Source of the DNA: JBBRBB01 sp963830175
GTDB taxonomy: Bacteria; Bacteroidota; Bacteroidia; Chitinophagales; Chitinophagaceae
Direction: 5' to 3'
Assembly (NCBI GenBank): GCA_963830175.1
Contig: CAWHKV010000009.1
Location: 248,001 to 312,000 of the forward strand
DNA: 64,000 nucleotides
The notes below the pieces were generated by a model, which had not been told where the DNA came from, did no database searches, and saw only the letters and a list, made by a program, of their open reading frames with translations. Positions 53,679-61,803 of this stretch are shown piece after piece (position 1 is the first letter of the stretch; every line of letters starts with the position of its first letter). The position numbers and the translations under genes were made by a program.

Positions 53679-54437
53679 TTATTTTCTTCCTGCAAACCTG
53701 CTAAGTAGTCTTAGTATTTCAATGTACAACCAAACAATGGTGACCATTAATCCGAATGCGCCATACCATTCCATATACTTGGGTGCACCCATTTCAGCAC
53801 CGCGCTCAATCATATCAAAATCTATGATAAGGTTCAACGCAGCAATGGCGATTACAAATAAAGAGAGACCTATACCCAATAAACTGGAGTCGTACATAAA
53901 AGGCATATTAACACCAAACATTCTTAACACCATCGTTAAAAGGTAAAATATTGCTATTCCGGCAGTAGCAGTGAATAAAATGCTTTTGAAACGTTCGGTC
54001 GCCTTTATAATTTTAAAGCTGTACAACAGGTACATGGCGATTGCCACGCCAAAGGTTAAGCCCACAGCCTGCATTACGATGCCGGGATAACTTTCCTTAA
54101 CCGCGTTATTTATAATAACTGAAATGGCGCCAAGAAAAAACCCTTCCAGTATACCATATGCCGGTGCCAGGTAAGGCGCCGTCTTTGGTTTAAAGGCAAT
54201 GATTAGCACACTAATAAGTCCACCGATAATTCCCACCCACATAAGGGTTGTCATTAAAGCTATTTGTCCTTTTTCAAATAAGCTCCATGTATAGGCTGCG
54301 CCTCCAACTACCATAAATAATAAAAATCCAAACTTTTGCAGGGATCCTCTTACCGTCATTCTTTCTTCAATGGAGCCATCCATTGTACGATCAAACATTT
54401 TTTGGGTAAGTGTAGGATTACTTGATTGAAACGCCAT
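53679..54437 (-). CDS. Bax inhibitor-1/YccA family membrane protein
   Basis: A 252-residue integral membrane protein with seven predicted helices (about 50-245) after a 45-residue polar N-terminus. The end EWYGAFGLMVTIVWLYIEILRLLS, with its membrane-embedded acidic residue, is the BI-1 family signature. Family members are pH-sensitive calcium-leak channels or protease regulators; the exact role here is unknown. Confidence 0.92.
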   Translation of the reverse strand: MAFQSSNPTLTQKMFDRTMDGSIEERMTVRGSLQKFGFLLFMVVGGAAYTWSLFEKGQIALMTTLMWVGIIGGLISVLIIAFKPKTAPYLAPAYGILEGFFLGAISVIINNAVKESYPGIVMQAVGLTFGVAIAMYLLYSFKIIKATERFKSILFTATAGIAIFYLLTMVLRMFGVNMPFMYDSSLLGIGLSLFVIAIAALNLIIDFDMIERGAEMGAPKYMEWYGAFGLMVTIVWLYIEILRLLSRFAGRK

Positions 54438-54459
54438 AGTATTTTGTTTTTTAGCAGAA

Positions 54460-54467
54460 CAAATTTA
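54460..54467 (-). promoter_or_regulatory. -7 promoter element for the Bax inhibitor-like gene
   Basis: TAAATTTG on the minus strand matches TAnnTTTG, 22 bases before the ATG at 54437. Confidence 0.5.
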
Positions 54468-54560
54468 AAAAAAGTAAAGGCTAATAATTGTTAATTCGCT
54501 ATAGTATTTATTCTAACGCTTGCAATATAATAGTTAGGTTTATATTATCAATTAGAGAAT

Positions 54561-54568
54561 TAATTTTG
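54561..54568 (+). promoter_or_regulatory. -7 promoter element abutting korA (predicted leaderless)
   Basis: TAATTTTG matches TAnnTTTG and ends four bases (CGCC) before the korA ATG. Confidence 0.5.
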
Positions 54569-54572
54569 CGCC

Positions 54573-56420
54573 ATGAGTAAAAATGTTGAAACGCTGCAAA
54601 ATGTGGTAATTAAGTTTGCAGGCGACAGCGGTGATGGCATGCAGCTAACCGGGCAGCAGTTTACAAATAACACTGCTTTGCTGGGCATTGACCTGGCAAC
54701 TTTTCCCGATTTTCCTGCTGAAATTCGGGCGCCTATCGGCACCCTGCCCGGTGTTAGCGGTTACCAGATACATTTTTCCTCAGATAAGGTTTATACTCCC
54801 GGCGATCATTCTGATGTGCTTGTGGTTATGAATGCGGCTGCACTTAAAGCCAACCTCTCTTCACTAAAAAAGGGAGGAAAGATCATTGCTAACATTGATG
54901 GATTTGATGCAAAAAACCTGCGGCTGGCAAATTATGCTGATGGCATTAGCCCCCTGGAAAATGGTAGCCTTGGAAATTACGAGGTGATTAAAATGGATGT
55001 TACCAAAATGACCCGCGAGGCATTAAAAGAATACACCGACCTGGGCATTAAAGAAAAAGACCGTGCAAAAAATATGTTTGTTCTGGGGTTTTTATACTGG
55101 ATGTATAACCGCAACCTTGATAACACGATTAATTTTTTGAAAGAAAAATTTAAAACGAAAGACTCTATCCGTGAAAGCAATATTAAAGTGTTACAGGCCG
55201 GCTATAATTATGGCGATACTACCGAAACTTTTACCACCAGGTTTAAGGTTGATAAAGCAAAGTTGCCCCCGGGATCTTACCGCAGTATTATGGGCAACCA
55301 GGCTTTAAGCTATGGATTGATTGCAGCCGGCGAAAAAAGCGGGTTAAATTTATTTTTAGGCACTTACCCCATAACCCCTGCATCCGACATTTTGCACGAG
55401 TTAAGCAGGTACAAAACCTTTGGCATAAGAACCTTTCAGGCAGAAGATGAAATTGCGGCAATAACTTCGGCGATCGGCGCATCATATGGCGGAAGCTTTG
55501 GCATTACTTCCACTTCCGGACCGGGAATGGCCTTAAAAGCAGAAGCTATGGGTTTGGCAGTAATGCTTGAAATACCGCTTCTTATTATTGATATACAAAG
55601 AGGTGGCCCCTCAACCGGGTTACCAACAAAAACGGAACAAAGCGATCTTCTGCAGGCATACTATGGTAGAAATGGCGAATGCCCCATGCCCGTAATAGCT
55701 ACCAGCACCCCCAGCGATTGCTTTGATGCAGCATACGAGGCGGTTAGAATTGCTGTGCAACACATGACACCGGTAATACTGCTGAGTGATGGATTTATAG
55801 CCAATGGTGCTGAGCCATGGCGTTTTCCCAAAGCCGATGAACTTAAACCTATAGAGGTTTCTTTTAAAAAAGGGCTGGATGAAGGGGAGGATAAATTTTA
55901 CCCCTATAAGCGCGATGAAAAACTCGTTCGACCATGGGCCGTGCCGGGTGTTGCCGGGCTGGAGCACAGAATAGGCGGGCTGGAGAAAGAAGACGTAACG
56001 GGGAATATTAGTTACGAACCCGAAAACCACCAGCACATGGTTAAAACCAGACAGGCAAAAGTTGACAGGATTGCAGAATACATACCCGAACAAAAATTAG
56101 ACAGCGGGCCAGAAAAAGGCAAAGTGCTGGTGTTGGGATGGGGGAGCACTTTCGGTGCTATAAAAAGTGCCGTTCTGCATCATCAGCGAATGGGCCACCA
56201 GGTTAGTCATGCCCATATAAGGTATGTAAGGCCTTTCCCAATAAACCTTGGCGAAATACTAAAGAATTTTGAAACCGTACTAATACCCGAAATAAATAAC
56301 GGGCAGCTGATAAAAATAATACGGGATGTATATTTTATTGATGCAAAGGGTTACAATAAAATAATGGGTGTACCCATTACACGCACAGAACTGATTGATG
56401 AAATTGAAAAGTATTTATAA
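54573..56420 (+). CDS. korA: 2-oxoacid:acceptor (2-oxoglutarate:ferredoxin) oxidoreductase subunit alpha
   Basis: A 615-residue fusion of the gamma domain (about 1-190, with KFAGDSGDGMQLTG and DFPAEIRAP) and the alpha pyrimidine-binding domain (about 225-610, with GTYPITPASDILHEL, FQAEDEIAAITSAIGASYGG and TSTSGPGMALKAEA). It oxidises 2-oxoglutarate or another 2-oxoacid, passing electrons to ferredoxin. The TPP-binding beta subunit (korB), normally directly downstream, is missing: the next gene is a convergent DUF1080 gene overlapping its last six bases. Confidence 0.93.
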   Translation: MSKNVETLQNVVIKFAGDSGDGMQLTGQQFTNNTALLGIDLATFPDFPAEIRAPIGTLPGVSGYQIHFSSDKVYTPGDHSDVLVVMNAAALKANLSSLKKGGKIIANIDGFDAKNLRLANYADGISPLENGSLGNYEVIKMDVTKMTREALKEYTDLGIKEKDRAKNMFVLGFLYWMYNRNLDNTINFLKEKFKTKDSIRESNIKVLQAGYNYGDTTETFTTRFKVDKAKLPPGSYRSIMGNQALSYGLIAAGEKSGLNLFLGTYPITPASDILHELSRYKTFGIRTFQAEDEIAAITSAIGASYGGSFGITSTSGPGMALKAEAMGLAVMLEIPLLIIDIQRGGPSTGLPTKTEQSDLLQAYYGRNGECPMPVIATSTPSDCFDAAYEAVRIAVQHMTPVILLSDGFIANGAEPWRFPKADELKPIEVSFKKGLDEGEDKFYPYKRDEKLVRPWAVPGVAGLEHRIGGLEKEDVTGNISYEPENHQHMVKTRQAKVDRIAEYIPEQKLDSGPEKGKVLVLGWGSTFGAIKSAVLHHQRMGHQVSHAHIRYVRPFPINLGEILKNFETVLIPEINNGQLIKIIRDVYFIDAKGYNKIMGVPITRTELIDEIEKYL

Positions 56421-57149
56421 CTTTCTAAGCCAGATATTTCTAAAGCTTACCAGGTGACCATGATCCTGAAGAGCAATAGGTCTTGCACCATGCGCATCAT
56501 AATAGGGTTTACCAACATAAAGTGTTTTACCTGTAAGCTCAAAATGATTTTGAATTAAAACCCCGTTTTGCAGCACGGTCATATATGCAGGGCTTTTTAA
56601 AGTGCTGTCTTCATTGAATTTGGGTGACGTCCATATTATATCATATGACTGCCATTCGCCCGGTGGTCTGCAGACATTAACCAATGGTGGTGATTGTTTG
56701 TATATGCTTCCGCATTGCCCGTTACTGTATGTGGTGCTGTTATAACTGTCTAGTACCTGTAATTCGTAATCCTCCTGCATAAAAACGCCGCTGTTTCCCC
56801 GATCTTGCCCCTTTCCGTCAGTAACAGGTTCACGAAATTCTATGTGCATTTGAAAGTCTGTGAATTTTTCTTTTGTTTGAATGGCACCCGATCCCTTTGC
56901 CACGGTAAAAGAACCATCACTTACATTCCAAGGTGCAGGCTCGCCCTTGGCAGATTCCCAGGCCTCCAGGTTCTTTCCATTAAACAACACTACAGCATCT
57001 GAAGGTGGTGCAGTAGAAACCATGCCGGGTGTAACTACAGGTGGCACCGGTGTGTAAAATTCTGTGTCCTCGGGTTTTGCGCCATTTTGGGCAAAAGAAA
57101 AATTGGATACACTTAATAAAAGGCAGGCAAAAATTATTTTATTTCTCAT
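56415..57149 (-). CDS. DUF1080 (3-keto-disaccharide hydrolase-type) secreted protein
   Basis: A 244-residue protein with a signal peptide (1-20, ending SFA) and the concanavalin-like DUF1080 fold: VVLFNGKNLEAWESAKGEPAPWNVSDGSFTV, MHIEFREP, DRGNSGVFMQEDYELQVLDSYN. This family includes 3-keto-glycoside hydrolases acting on oxidised sugars. No glucoside 3-dehydrogenase gene is adjacent. Likely periplasmic. Confidence 0.9.
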   Translation of the reverse strand: MRNKIIFACLLLSVSNFSFAQNGAKPEDTEFYTPVPPVVTPGMVSTAPPSDAVVLFNGKNLEAWESAKGEPAPWNVSDGSFTVAKGSGAIQTKEKFTDFQMHIEFREPVTDGKGQDRGNSGVFMQEDYELQVLDSYNSTTYSNGQCGSIYKQSPPLVNVCRPPGEWQSYDIIWTSPKFNEDSTLKSPAYMTVLQNGVLIQNHFELTGKTLYVGKPYYDAHGARPIALQDHGHLVSFRNIWLRKL

Positions 57150-57183
57150 TGTTTTATTTTTCTGAATAATGAATTGGACCCTG

Positions 57184-57201
57184 AAGTGTGCGACGCAACA
57201 A
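57184..57201. repeat. Short dispersed repeat, copy B2 (AAGTGTGCGACGCAACAA)
   Basis: Exact 18-base match to 32040-32057, in the same orientation on the plus strand and followed by a second shared ATG two or so bases later. It lies in the gap between the DUF1080 and dioxygenase genes. Confidence 0.6.
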
Positions 57202-57239
57202 TGTTGATGTCACCCTTAGGCGCCGGCACCATACAATAA

Positions 57240-58193
57240 TTATTTTTTCAAACCGATCTCCCTTAGTCGTTCATCTAAATATTCACCCGCAGTTGCATCA
57301 GGATATTCTTTTTCCTGCCCGGGGGCTATACAGCTTTCTAAACAGGCAAGGCTCATTTCGCTTCTCGGATGCATAAAGAAAGGAATTGAAAAACGGCTGG
57401 TGTGCCACAAATCTCTTGGGGGGTTAACTACCCGGTGCGTAGTGCTGCGTAACCTGTTGTTGGTTAAACGCTGCAGCATATCGCCCACATTTACCACGAT
57501 CTGTTCCGGTAAAGATGTTACCCCCACCCACTCGTTTTGCTTGGTTAATATTTGAAGTCCATCGGCTGAAGCGCCCACCAGTAAAGTAATCAGGTTTATG
57601 TCTTCGTGCTGTTCTGCCCGAATGGCGCTTTTAGGCTCATGCGTTATCGGCGGATAATGAATGGCCCTTAAAATGGAGTTGCCATTTTTTATATGCGCAT
57701 CAAAATAATTTTCGTCTAAACCCAGGTACAGGGCAATTGCCTGTAATAACGCGCGGGCAGATTTTTCAAAATTGCGGTATGCTAGAAAAACGGTGTGATT
57801 AAACCCCGGAATTTCGCTTACCGAAACATTATCAGGATATTCTTCTTTAATAGGATCGTTGTCTTCTACAGTTTGTCCATACTGAAAAAATTCTTTTAAA
57901 TCCGGTGCTTCGCTTCCCTTTGCATGTTCGCGACCAAAACTGGTATATCCCCGCTGACCTGCGAGACCGGGAACTTCAAACTTCAACTTTTTTTCTAATG
58001 GCAGTGAGAAAAATTGCTGAACATATTCATACAACTGACCAATTAGCTGGTCGGGGATACCATGATTTTTTACAGCAACAAAACCTACATCTTCATACGC
58101 TTTACCGAGCTGCTGAACAAATGCGTTTTTTTTATCGGCGTCGCCCTTTACAAAATCATCAAGGTCAACAACCGGAATAGTGGGTACCGACAT
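57240..58193 (-). CDS. Isopenicillin N synthase-like 2-oxoglutarate/Fe(II) dioxygenase
   Basis: A 317-residue non-haem iron oxygenase with the jelly-roll facial triad H196-x-D198 (QHEDINLITLL) and H253 (STTHRVV) and a 2-oxoglutarate-binding Arg in SRFSIPFF. The N-terminal VPTIPVVDLDDF is typical of the IPNS-like family. Similarity to isopenicillin N synthase is at family level only; there is no ACV synthetase or other antibiotic gene, so the substrate is unknown. Confidence 0.92.
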   Translation of the reverse strand: MSVPTIPVVDLDDFVKGDADKKNAFVQQLGKAYEDVGFVAVKNHGIPDQLIGQLYEYVQQFFSLPLEKKLKFEVPGLAGQRGYTSFGREHAKGSEAPDLKEFFQYGQTVEDNDPIKEEYPDNVSVSEIPGFNHTVFLAYRNFEKSARALLQAIALYLGLDENYFDAHIKNGNSILRAIHYPPITHEPKSAIRAEQHEDINLITLLVGASADGLQILTKQNEWVGVTSLPEQIVVNVGDMLQRLTNNRLRSTTHRVVNPPRDLWHTSRFSIPFFMHPRSEMSLACLESCIAPGQEKEYPDATAGEYLDERLREIGLKK

Positions 58194-58261
58194 ACATTAC
58201 ATTTTTGCGATGGAAAAGTACAAAAGTTATTGATTGGGAGGTGAGCCACTTTATAAATAAA

Positions 58262-58292
58262 AATTCCGGGGTGTATTGTATGCCCCGGAATT
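58262..58292 (-). terminator. Intrinsic terminator of recQ
   Basis: AATTCCGGGG and CCCCGGAATT form a perfect ten-bp stem with an 11-base loop. Read on the minus strand it is followed by TTTTATTTAT, 24 bases past the recQ stop. Confidence 0.88.
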
Positions 58293-58316
58293 ATGCATGG
58301 AATAAATTTTATTAAC

Positions 58317-60632
58317 CTAATTGCCGTACTCACTTAAAAACTTAATACGCATAATTTTTAATTGTTCCCAGTTGTAGCCGCTATCAGAAAGTTCCTGCTG
58401 TGCTACCTCAAGGGAAGAGTCTTCGCAGTTACGGAAATAGTCGATTATTTCATCCTGTTCCTCTTCGTCGAGCATATCATCAATTGCATATTTTAAATTA
58501 AGCCGGGTACCGCTGGCAACTATCGTCTCCATTTCTTCCAGCAACTTTTCTGTTTTCAGGTCTTTGTTGCGTGCAATGGTTTCTAGTGGAATTTTCTTAT
58601 CGACATTCTGAATTATATAGATCTTGTTGCTGCTTTTGTTTGCCACACTGCGCATAACGAAATCATCGGGCTTTTCAATTTCATTTTCTTCTACATAACT
58701 AGCGACCATTTCTATGAAAGGTTTACCATATCGTAATGCTTTCCCTTTGCTTACCCCCTGGCATTTTTCCAGTTCCTGCATAGTTGTTGGGTACAGGGTG
58801 GCCATATCTTGCAGGGAGGTTTCCAGAAATAATACAAATGGCGGCAATTTCTTCTTTTTTGCTTCATTGTGCCGCAATTCCTTAAGCATAATAAAAAGCT
58901 TGTCATCTGCTGCAGCGCCCGTGCCGGAAAGGGTTTCGCCTTCTTCATCATCAGCATTGGCTTCTTCAAAAAGGTTATTAAGAACAATTGAAAAAGGCGC
59001 AGGTTTTTTTAAAAACTTCATTCCTTTTTCTGTTATTTTAAGCAATCCGTATTCTTCGATATCCTTTCTTAAAATATTTTCTAATAACATTTGCCTGATT
59101 AGGCTGTTCCAAAAATGTTCATCTTTTTCTTTTCCTATTCCAAACTCACTCAACTCCTGGTGGCGGTACATTTTTACCTGCGGGGTAAGTTTGCCTATTA
59201 AAATGTTTACGGTATAATCTGTTACAAAACGCTGGTCGAGGGCCTTTACTACTTTAATTGCCATAACCACTTCTGCGCTTGCCTGAATTTTTTCTTTGGC
59301 ATTAAGGCAATTATCACAATTACCACAATTTGGCTCGTTCCATTCTTCACCAAAATAATGCAACAATATTTTTCTTCTGCATACGGAACTTTCTGCAAAG
59401 GCAACTGTTTCGTTTATCAGTTGCGCCCCGATTTCTCTTTCGGTTAGGGGCTTGTCCCGCATCAGGTGTTCCAGTTTGGCCACATCTTTATGAGAATAAT
59501 ATAAAAGACATTTCCCTTCTAAACCATCGCGGCCTGCACGTCCTGTTTCCTGGTAATAATTTTCAATTGATTTAGGAATATTAAAATGAATTACAAACCG
59601 TATGTCTGGCTTGTCTATACCCATACCAAAGGCAATGGTGGCAACAATTACCTGTACATCTTCATTTAGAAAAAGGTCTTGCCGCTCTGAACGCAGCTTT
59701 GGATCGAGTCCGGCATGGTATGCCACTGCCTTAATATTATTGGCAACCAGAACTTCTGCAAGCTCTTCGGTAGTTTTACGGTTTAGTGTATAGATAATGC
59801 CGCTTTTGCCAGCATTTTGACTGATGAACCGTACAATGCTTTTAACCGTTTGATCTTTTTTTATCTTAGGTAATATTTCATAATACAGATTGGCGCGGTT
59901 AAAAGAAGAAATAAAAATATTGGGTTCTCTTAAACCCAAATTCTTTACAATATCACTTTGCACTTTTGGGGTTGCTGTAGCGGTTAAAGCAACAACTGGA
60001 ATATCCGGGTTGATTATATCCATCATTTCCCGCAGCCTGCGGTATTCCGGCCTGAAATCGTGTCCCCATTCAGAAATACAATGTGCTTCGTCTACTGCGA
60101 AAAATGAAATTTGCAGATCGCGGAAGTAATCGAGGTTTTCCTGTTTGGTTAAGGTTTCAGGTGCAACATATAATAACTTGGTATAGCCTGCAGTAAGATC
60201 ATCCTTCACTTCTTTTATTTGCCCTTTGTTCAACGAAGAATTTAAAAAATGGGCCACATGATCTTTTTCACTGTATCCTCTTACAAGGTCAACCTGGTTC
60301 TTCATTAGTGCTATTAATGGACTTACAATAATGGCACATCCTGGTAATATCATGGCGGGCAACTGGTAGCAAAGGCTTTTGCCGCCACCGGTTGGCATAA
60401 TCACAAATGTGTCGTGCCCGTTTAACAGGCTGTCAATAGCTTCTTGCTGCCTGCCCTTAAATTGTTCAAATCCAAAATATTTTTGAAGCCCGGAATGTAT
60501 TTGGTGTGTATGTGATGCCCTGGGTATATTGGTTGTATCAATGGTTTTTAATCCTTTCAACTGCTTTTTATTAGAAACCGTCTTTTTTTCTGTAGTAATT
60601 TTTTCTTTTGATTTTTTAATTGTCGTTGCCAT
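58317..60632 (-). CDS. recQ: ATP-dependent DNA helicase RecQ
   Basis: 3'-5' helicase in recombination and repair; 771 residues from the ATG at 60632. An N-terminal Lys/Thr-rich extension of about 55 residues precedes the helicase core with Walker A MPTGGGKSLCYQLP, DEAH (VDEAHCISEWGHDFRPEYRRL), SxTATAT and the QETGRAGRDG motif VI. The RQC domain has a four-Cys zinc site (CRRKILLHYF and CGNCDNC), followed by an HRDC domain and a C-terminal helix-turn-helix region. The 10-codon extension to 60662 is not used. Confidence 0.96.
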   Translation of the reverse strand: MATTIKKSKEKITTEKKTVSNKKQLKGLKTIDTTNIPRASHTHQIHSGLQKYFGFEQFKGRQQEAIDSLLNGHDTFVIMPTGGGKSLCYQLPAMILPGCAIIVSPLIALMKNQVDLVRGYSEKDHVAHFLNSSLNKGQIKEVKDDLTAGYTKLLYVAPETLTKQENLDYFRDLQISFFAVDEAHCISEWGHDFRPEYRRLREMMDIINPDIPVVALTATATPKVQSDIVKNLGLREPNIFISSFNRANLYYEILPKIKKDQTVKSIVRFISQNAGKSGIIYTLNRKTTEELAEVLVANNIKAVAYHAGLDPKLRSERQDLFLNEDVQVIVATIAFGMGIDKPDIRFVIHFNIPKSIENYYQETGRAGRDGLEGKCLLYYSHKDVAKLEHLMRDKPLTEREIGAQLINETVAFAESSVCRRKILLHYFGEEWNEPNCGNCDNCLNAKEKIQASAEVVMAIKVVKALDQRFVTDYTVNILIGKLTPQVKMYRHQELSEFGIGKEKDEHFWNSLIRQMLLENILRKDIEEYGLLKITEKGMKFLKKPAPFSIVLNNLFEEANADDEEGETLSGTGAAADDKLFIMLKELRHNEAKKKKLPPFVLFLETSLQDMATLYPTTMQELEKCQGVSKGKALRYGKPFIEMVASYVEENEIEKPDDFVMRSVANKSSNKIYIIQNVDKKIPLETIARNKDLKTEKLLEEMETIVASGTRLNLKYAIDDMLDEEEQDEIIDYFRNCEDSSLEVAQQELSDSGYNWEQLKIMRIKFLSEYGN

Positions 60633-60806
60633 TATAATGCTTGTTTCACATCCTGCACACAATTGCAGGAATCTATAAAAATTATTAGGTAGTATTTTTC
60701 ATGGGTGCTGTAAAAAGGAGGATAAGAGTCCGCTATGTTCAAATATAACGTAATAACGAAATTATTCATTCATTTCCTTTAACGGTTCTGGATTGTTGTT
60801 AAAGTT

Positions 60807-60814
60807 TAACTTTG
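60807..60814 (+). promoter_or_regulatory. -7 promoter element abutting the KpsF-like gene (predicted leaderless)
   Basis: TAACTTTG matches TAnnTTTG and ends six bases before the ATG at 60821. Confidence 0.5.
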
Positions 60815-60820
60815 CGCCCG

Positions 60821-61786
60821 ATGACCAGAAACACAAGGCAGACAGCCATACAAACAATTGTTCTGGAAGCAGAATCTATCTCTGGCTTACAACATTTTAT
60901 AAATGAAGATTTCGAAAAAGCAGTAGAGGTAATTCAACAATCGGGAGGAAGGGTAGTTGTTTCAGGGATTGGAAAAAGCGCCATAGTAGGACAGAAAATT
61001 GTCGCCACACTTAATTCTACCGGAACACCCGCATTGTTTATGCATGCCGCAGATGCCATTCATGGAGATCTGGGCATGATTCAGCAAAACGATGTGGTAC
61101 TTATAATTAGCCGAAGCGGCGAAAGTCCTGAAATAAAAGTGCTGATTCCACTTATAAAAAGCTTTAAAAATATTCTTATCGGCATGGTAGGTAATGCACA
61201 AAGTTATCTTGCCAAACATGCAGACCTTGTAATTAATGCAACGGTTGAAAAAGAAGCCTGCCCCAATAACCTTGCACCAACCAGCAGCACAACTGCACAA
61301 ATGGTCTTGGGCGACGCACTCGCCATTTGCCTGATGGAATTAAATGGTTTTTCAGGAAATGATTTTGCTAAATATCATCCTGGTGGAAGCCTCGGTAAAC
61401 GTATGTATTTAAGAGTTGATGACCTGTATCAACAAAACGAAAAACCCCAGGTGTTCATAAATGCGGGGTTAAAACAGGTGATCATTGAAATTTCACGGGG
61501 CAGATTGGGTGCCACGGCAGTTATTGACGAAAACAATTTTACTGCGGGTATTATTACTGATGGGGATATTAGGAGGTTGTTAGAAAACACAGATGAAATT
61601 AAAACACTGAAAGCCTCGGATATCTGCATTAAATATCCAAAAGTTGTTCACCCGGAATTGCTGGCAGTAGAAGCATTGGAAACCATGAAGAAATTTGATA
61701 TTAACCAATTACTTGTTTGTGATGAAAACAAGCATTATTTAGGAATTATTCATTTACACGATCTTATTCGTGAAGGAATTATATAA
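60821..61786 (+). CDS. kdsD: Arabinose-5-phosphate isomerase (KpsF/GutQ/KdsD family)
   Basis: Interconverts ribulose-5-phosphate and arabinose-5-phosphate, the precursor of KDO in lipopolysaccharide. The 321 residues contain a SIS domain (about 30-175: GRVVVSGIGKSAIVGQKIVATLNSTGTPALF, SRSGESPEI, ACPNNLAPTSSTTAQMVLGDALA) and two CBS domains (about 200-320). The start is the ATG at 60821; the TTG at 60812 lies within the -7 element. The manC-like gene follows after 17 bases. Confidence 0.93.
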   Translation: MTRNTRQTAIQTIVLEAESISGLQHFINEDFEKAVEVIQQSGGRVVVSGIGKSAIVGQKIVATLNSTGTPALFMHAADAIHGDLGMIQQNDVVLIISRSGESPEIKVLIPLIKSFKNILIGMVGNAQSYLAKHADLVINATVEKEACPNNLAPTSSTTAQMVLGDALAICLMELNGFSGNDFAKYHPGGSLGKRMYLRVDDLYQQNEKPQVFINAGLKQVIIEISRGRLGATAVIDENNFTAGIITDGDIRRLLENTDEIKTLKASDICIKYPKVVHPELLAVEALETMKKFDINQLLVCDENKHYLGIIHLHDLIREGII

Positions 61787-61803
61787 AAAAATATTCACTT
61801 GCC

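Noticed and set aside
55620..56093. Minus-strand 157-codon open frame
   Set aside because: Antisense to conserved korA sequence with no recognisable content.
57240..58193. Idea that the IPNS-like gene belongs to a beta-lactam or antibiotic pathway next to the beta-lactamase gene
   Set aside because: The two are 24 kb apart, no non-ribosomal peptide synthetase is present, and IPNS-like dioxygenases are a broad family.
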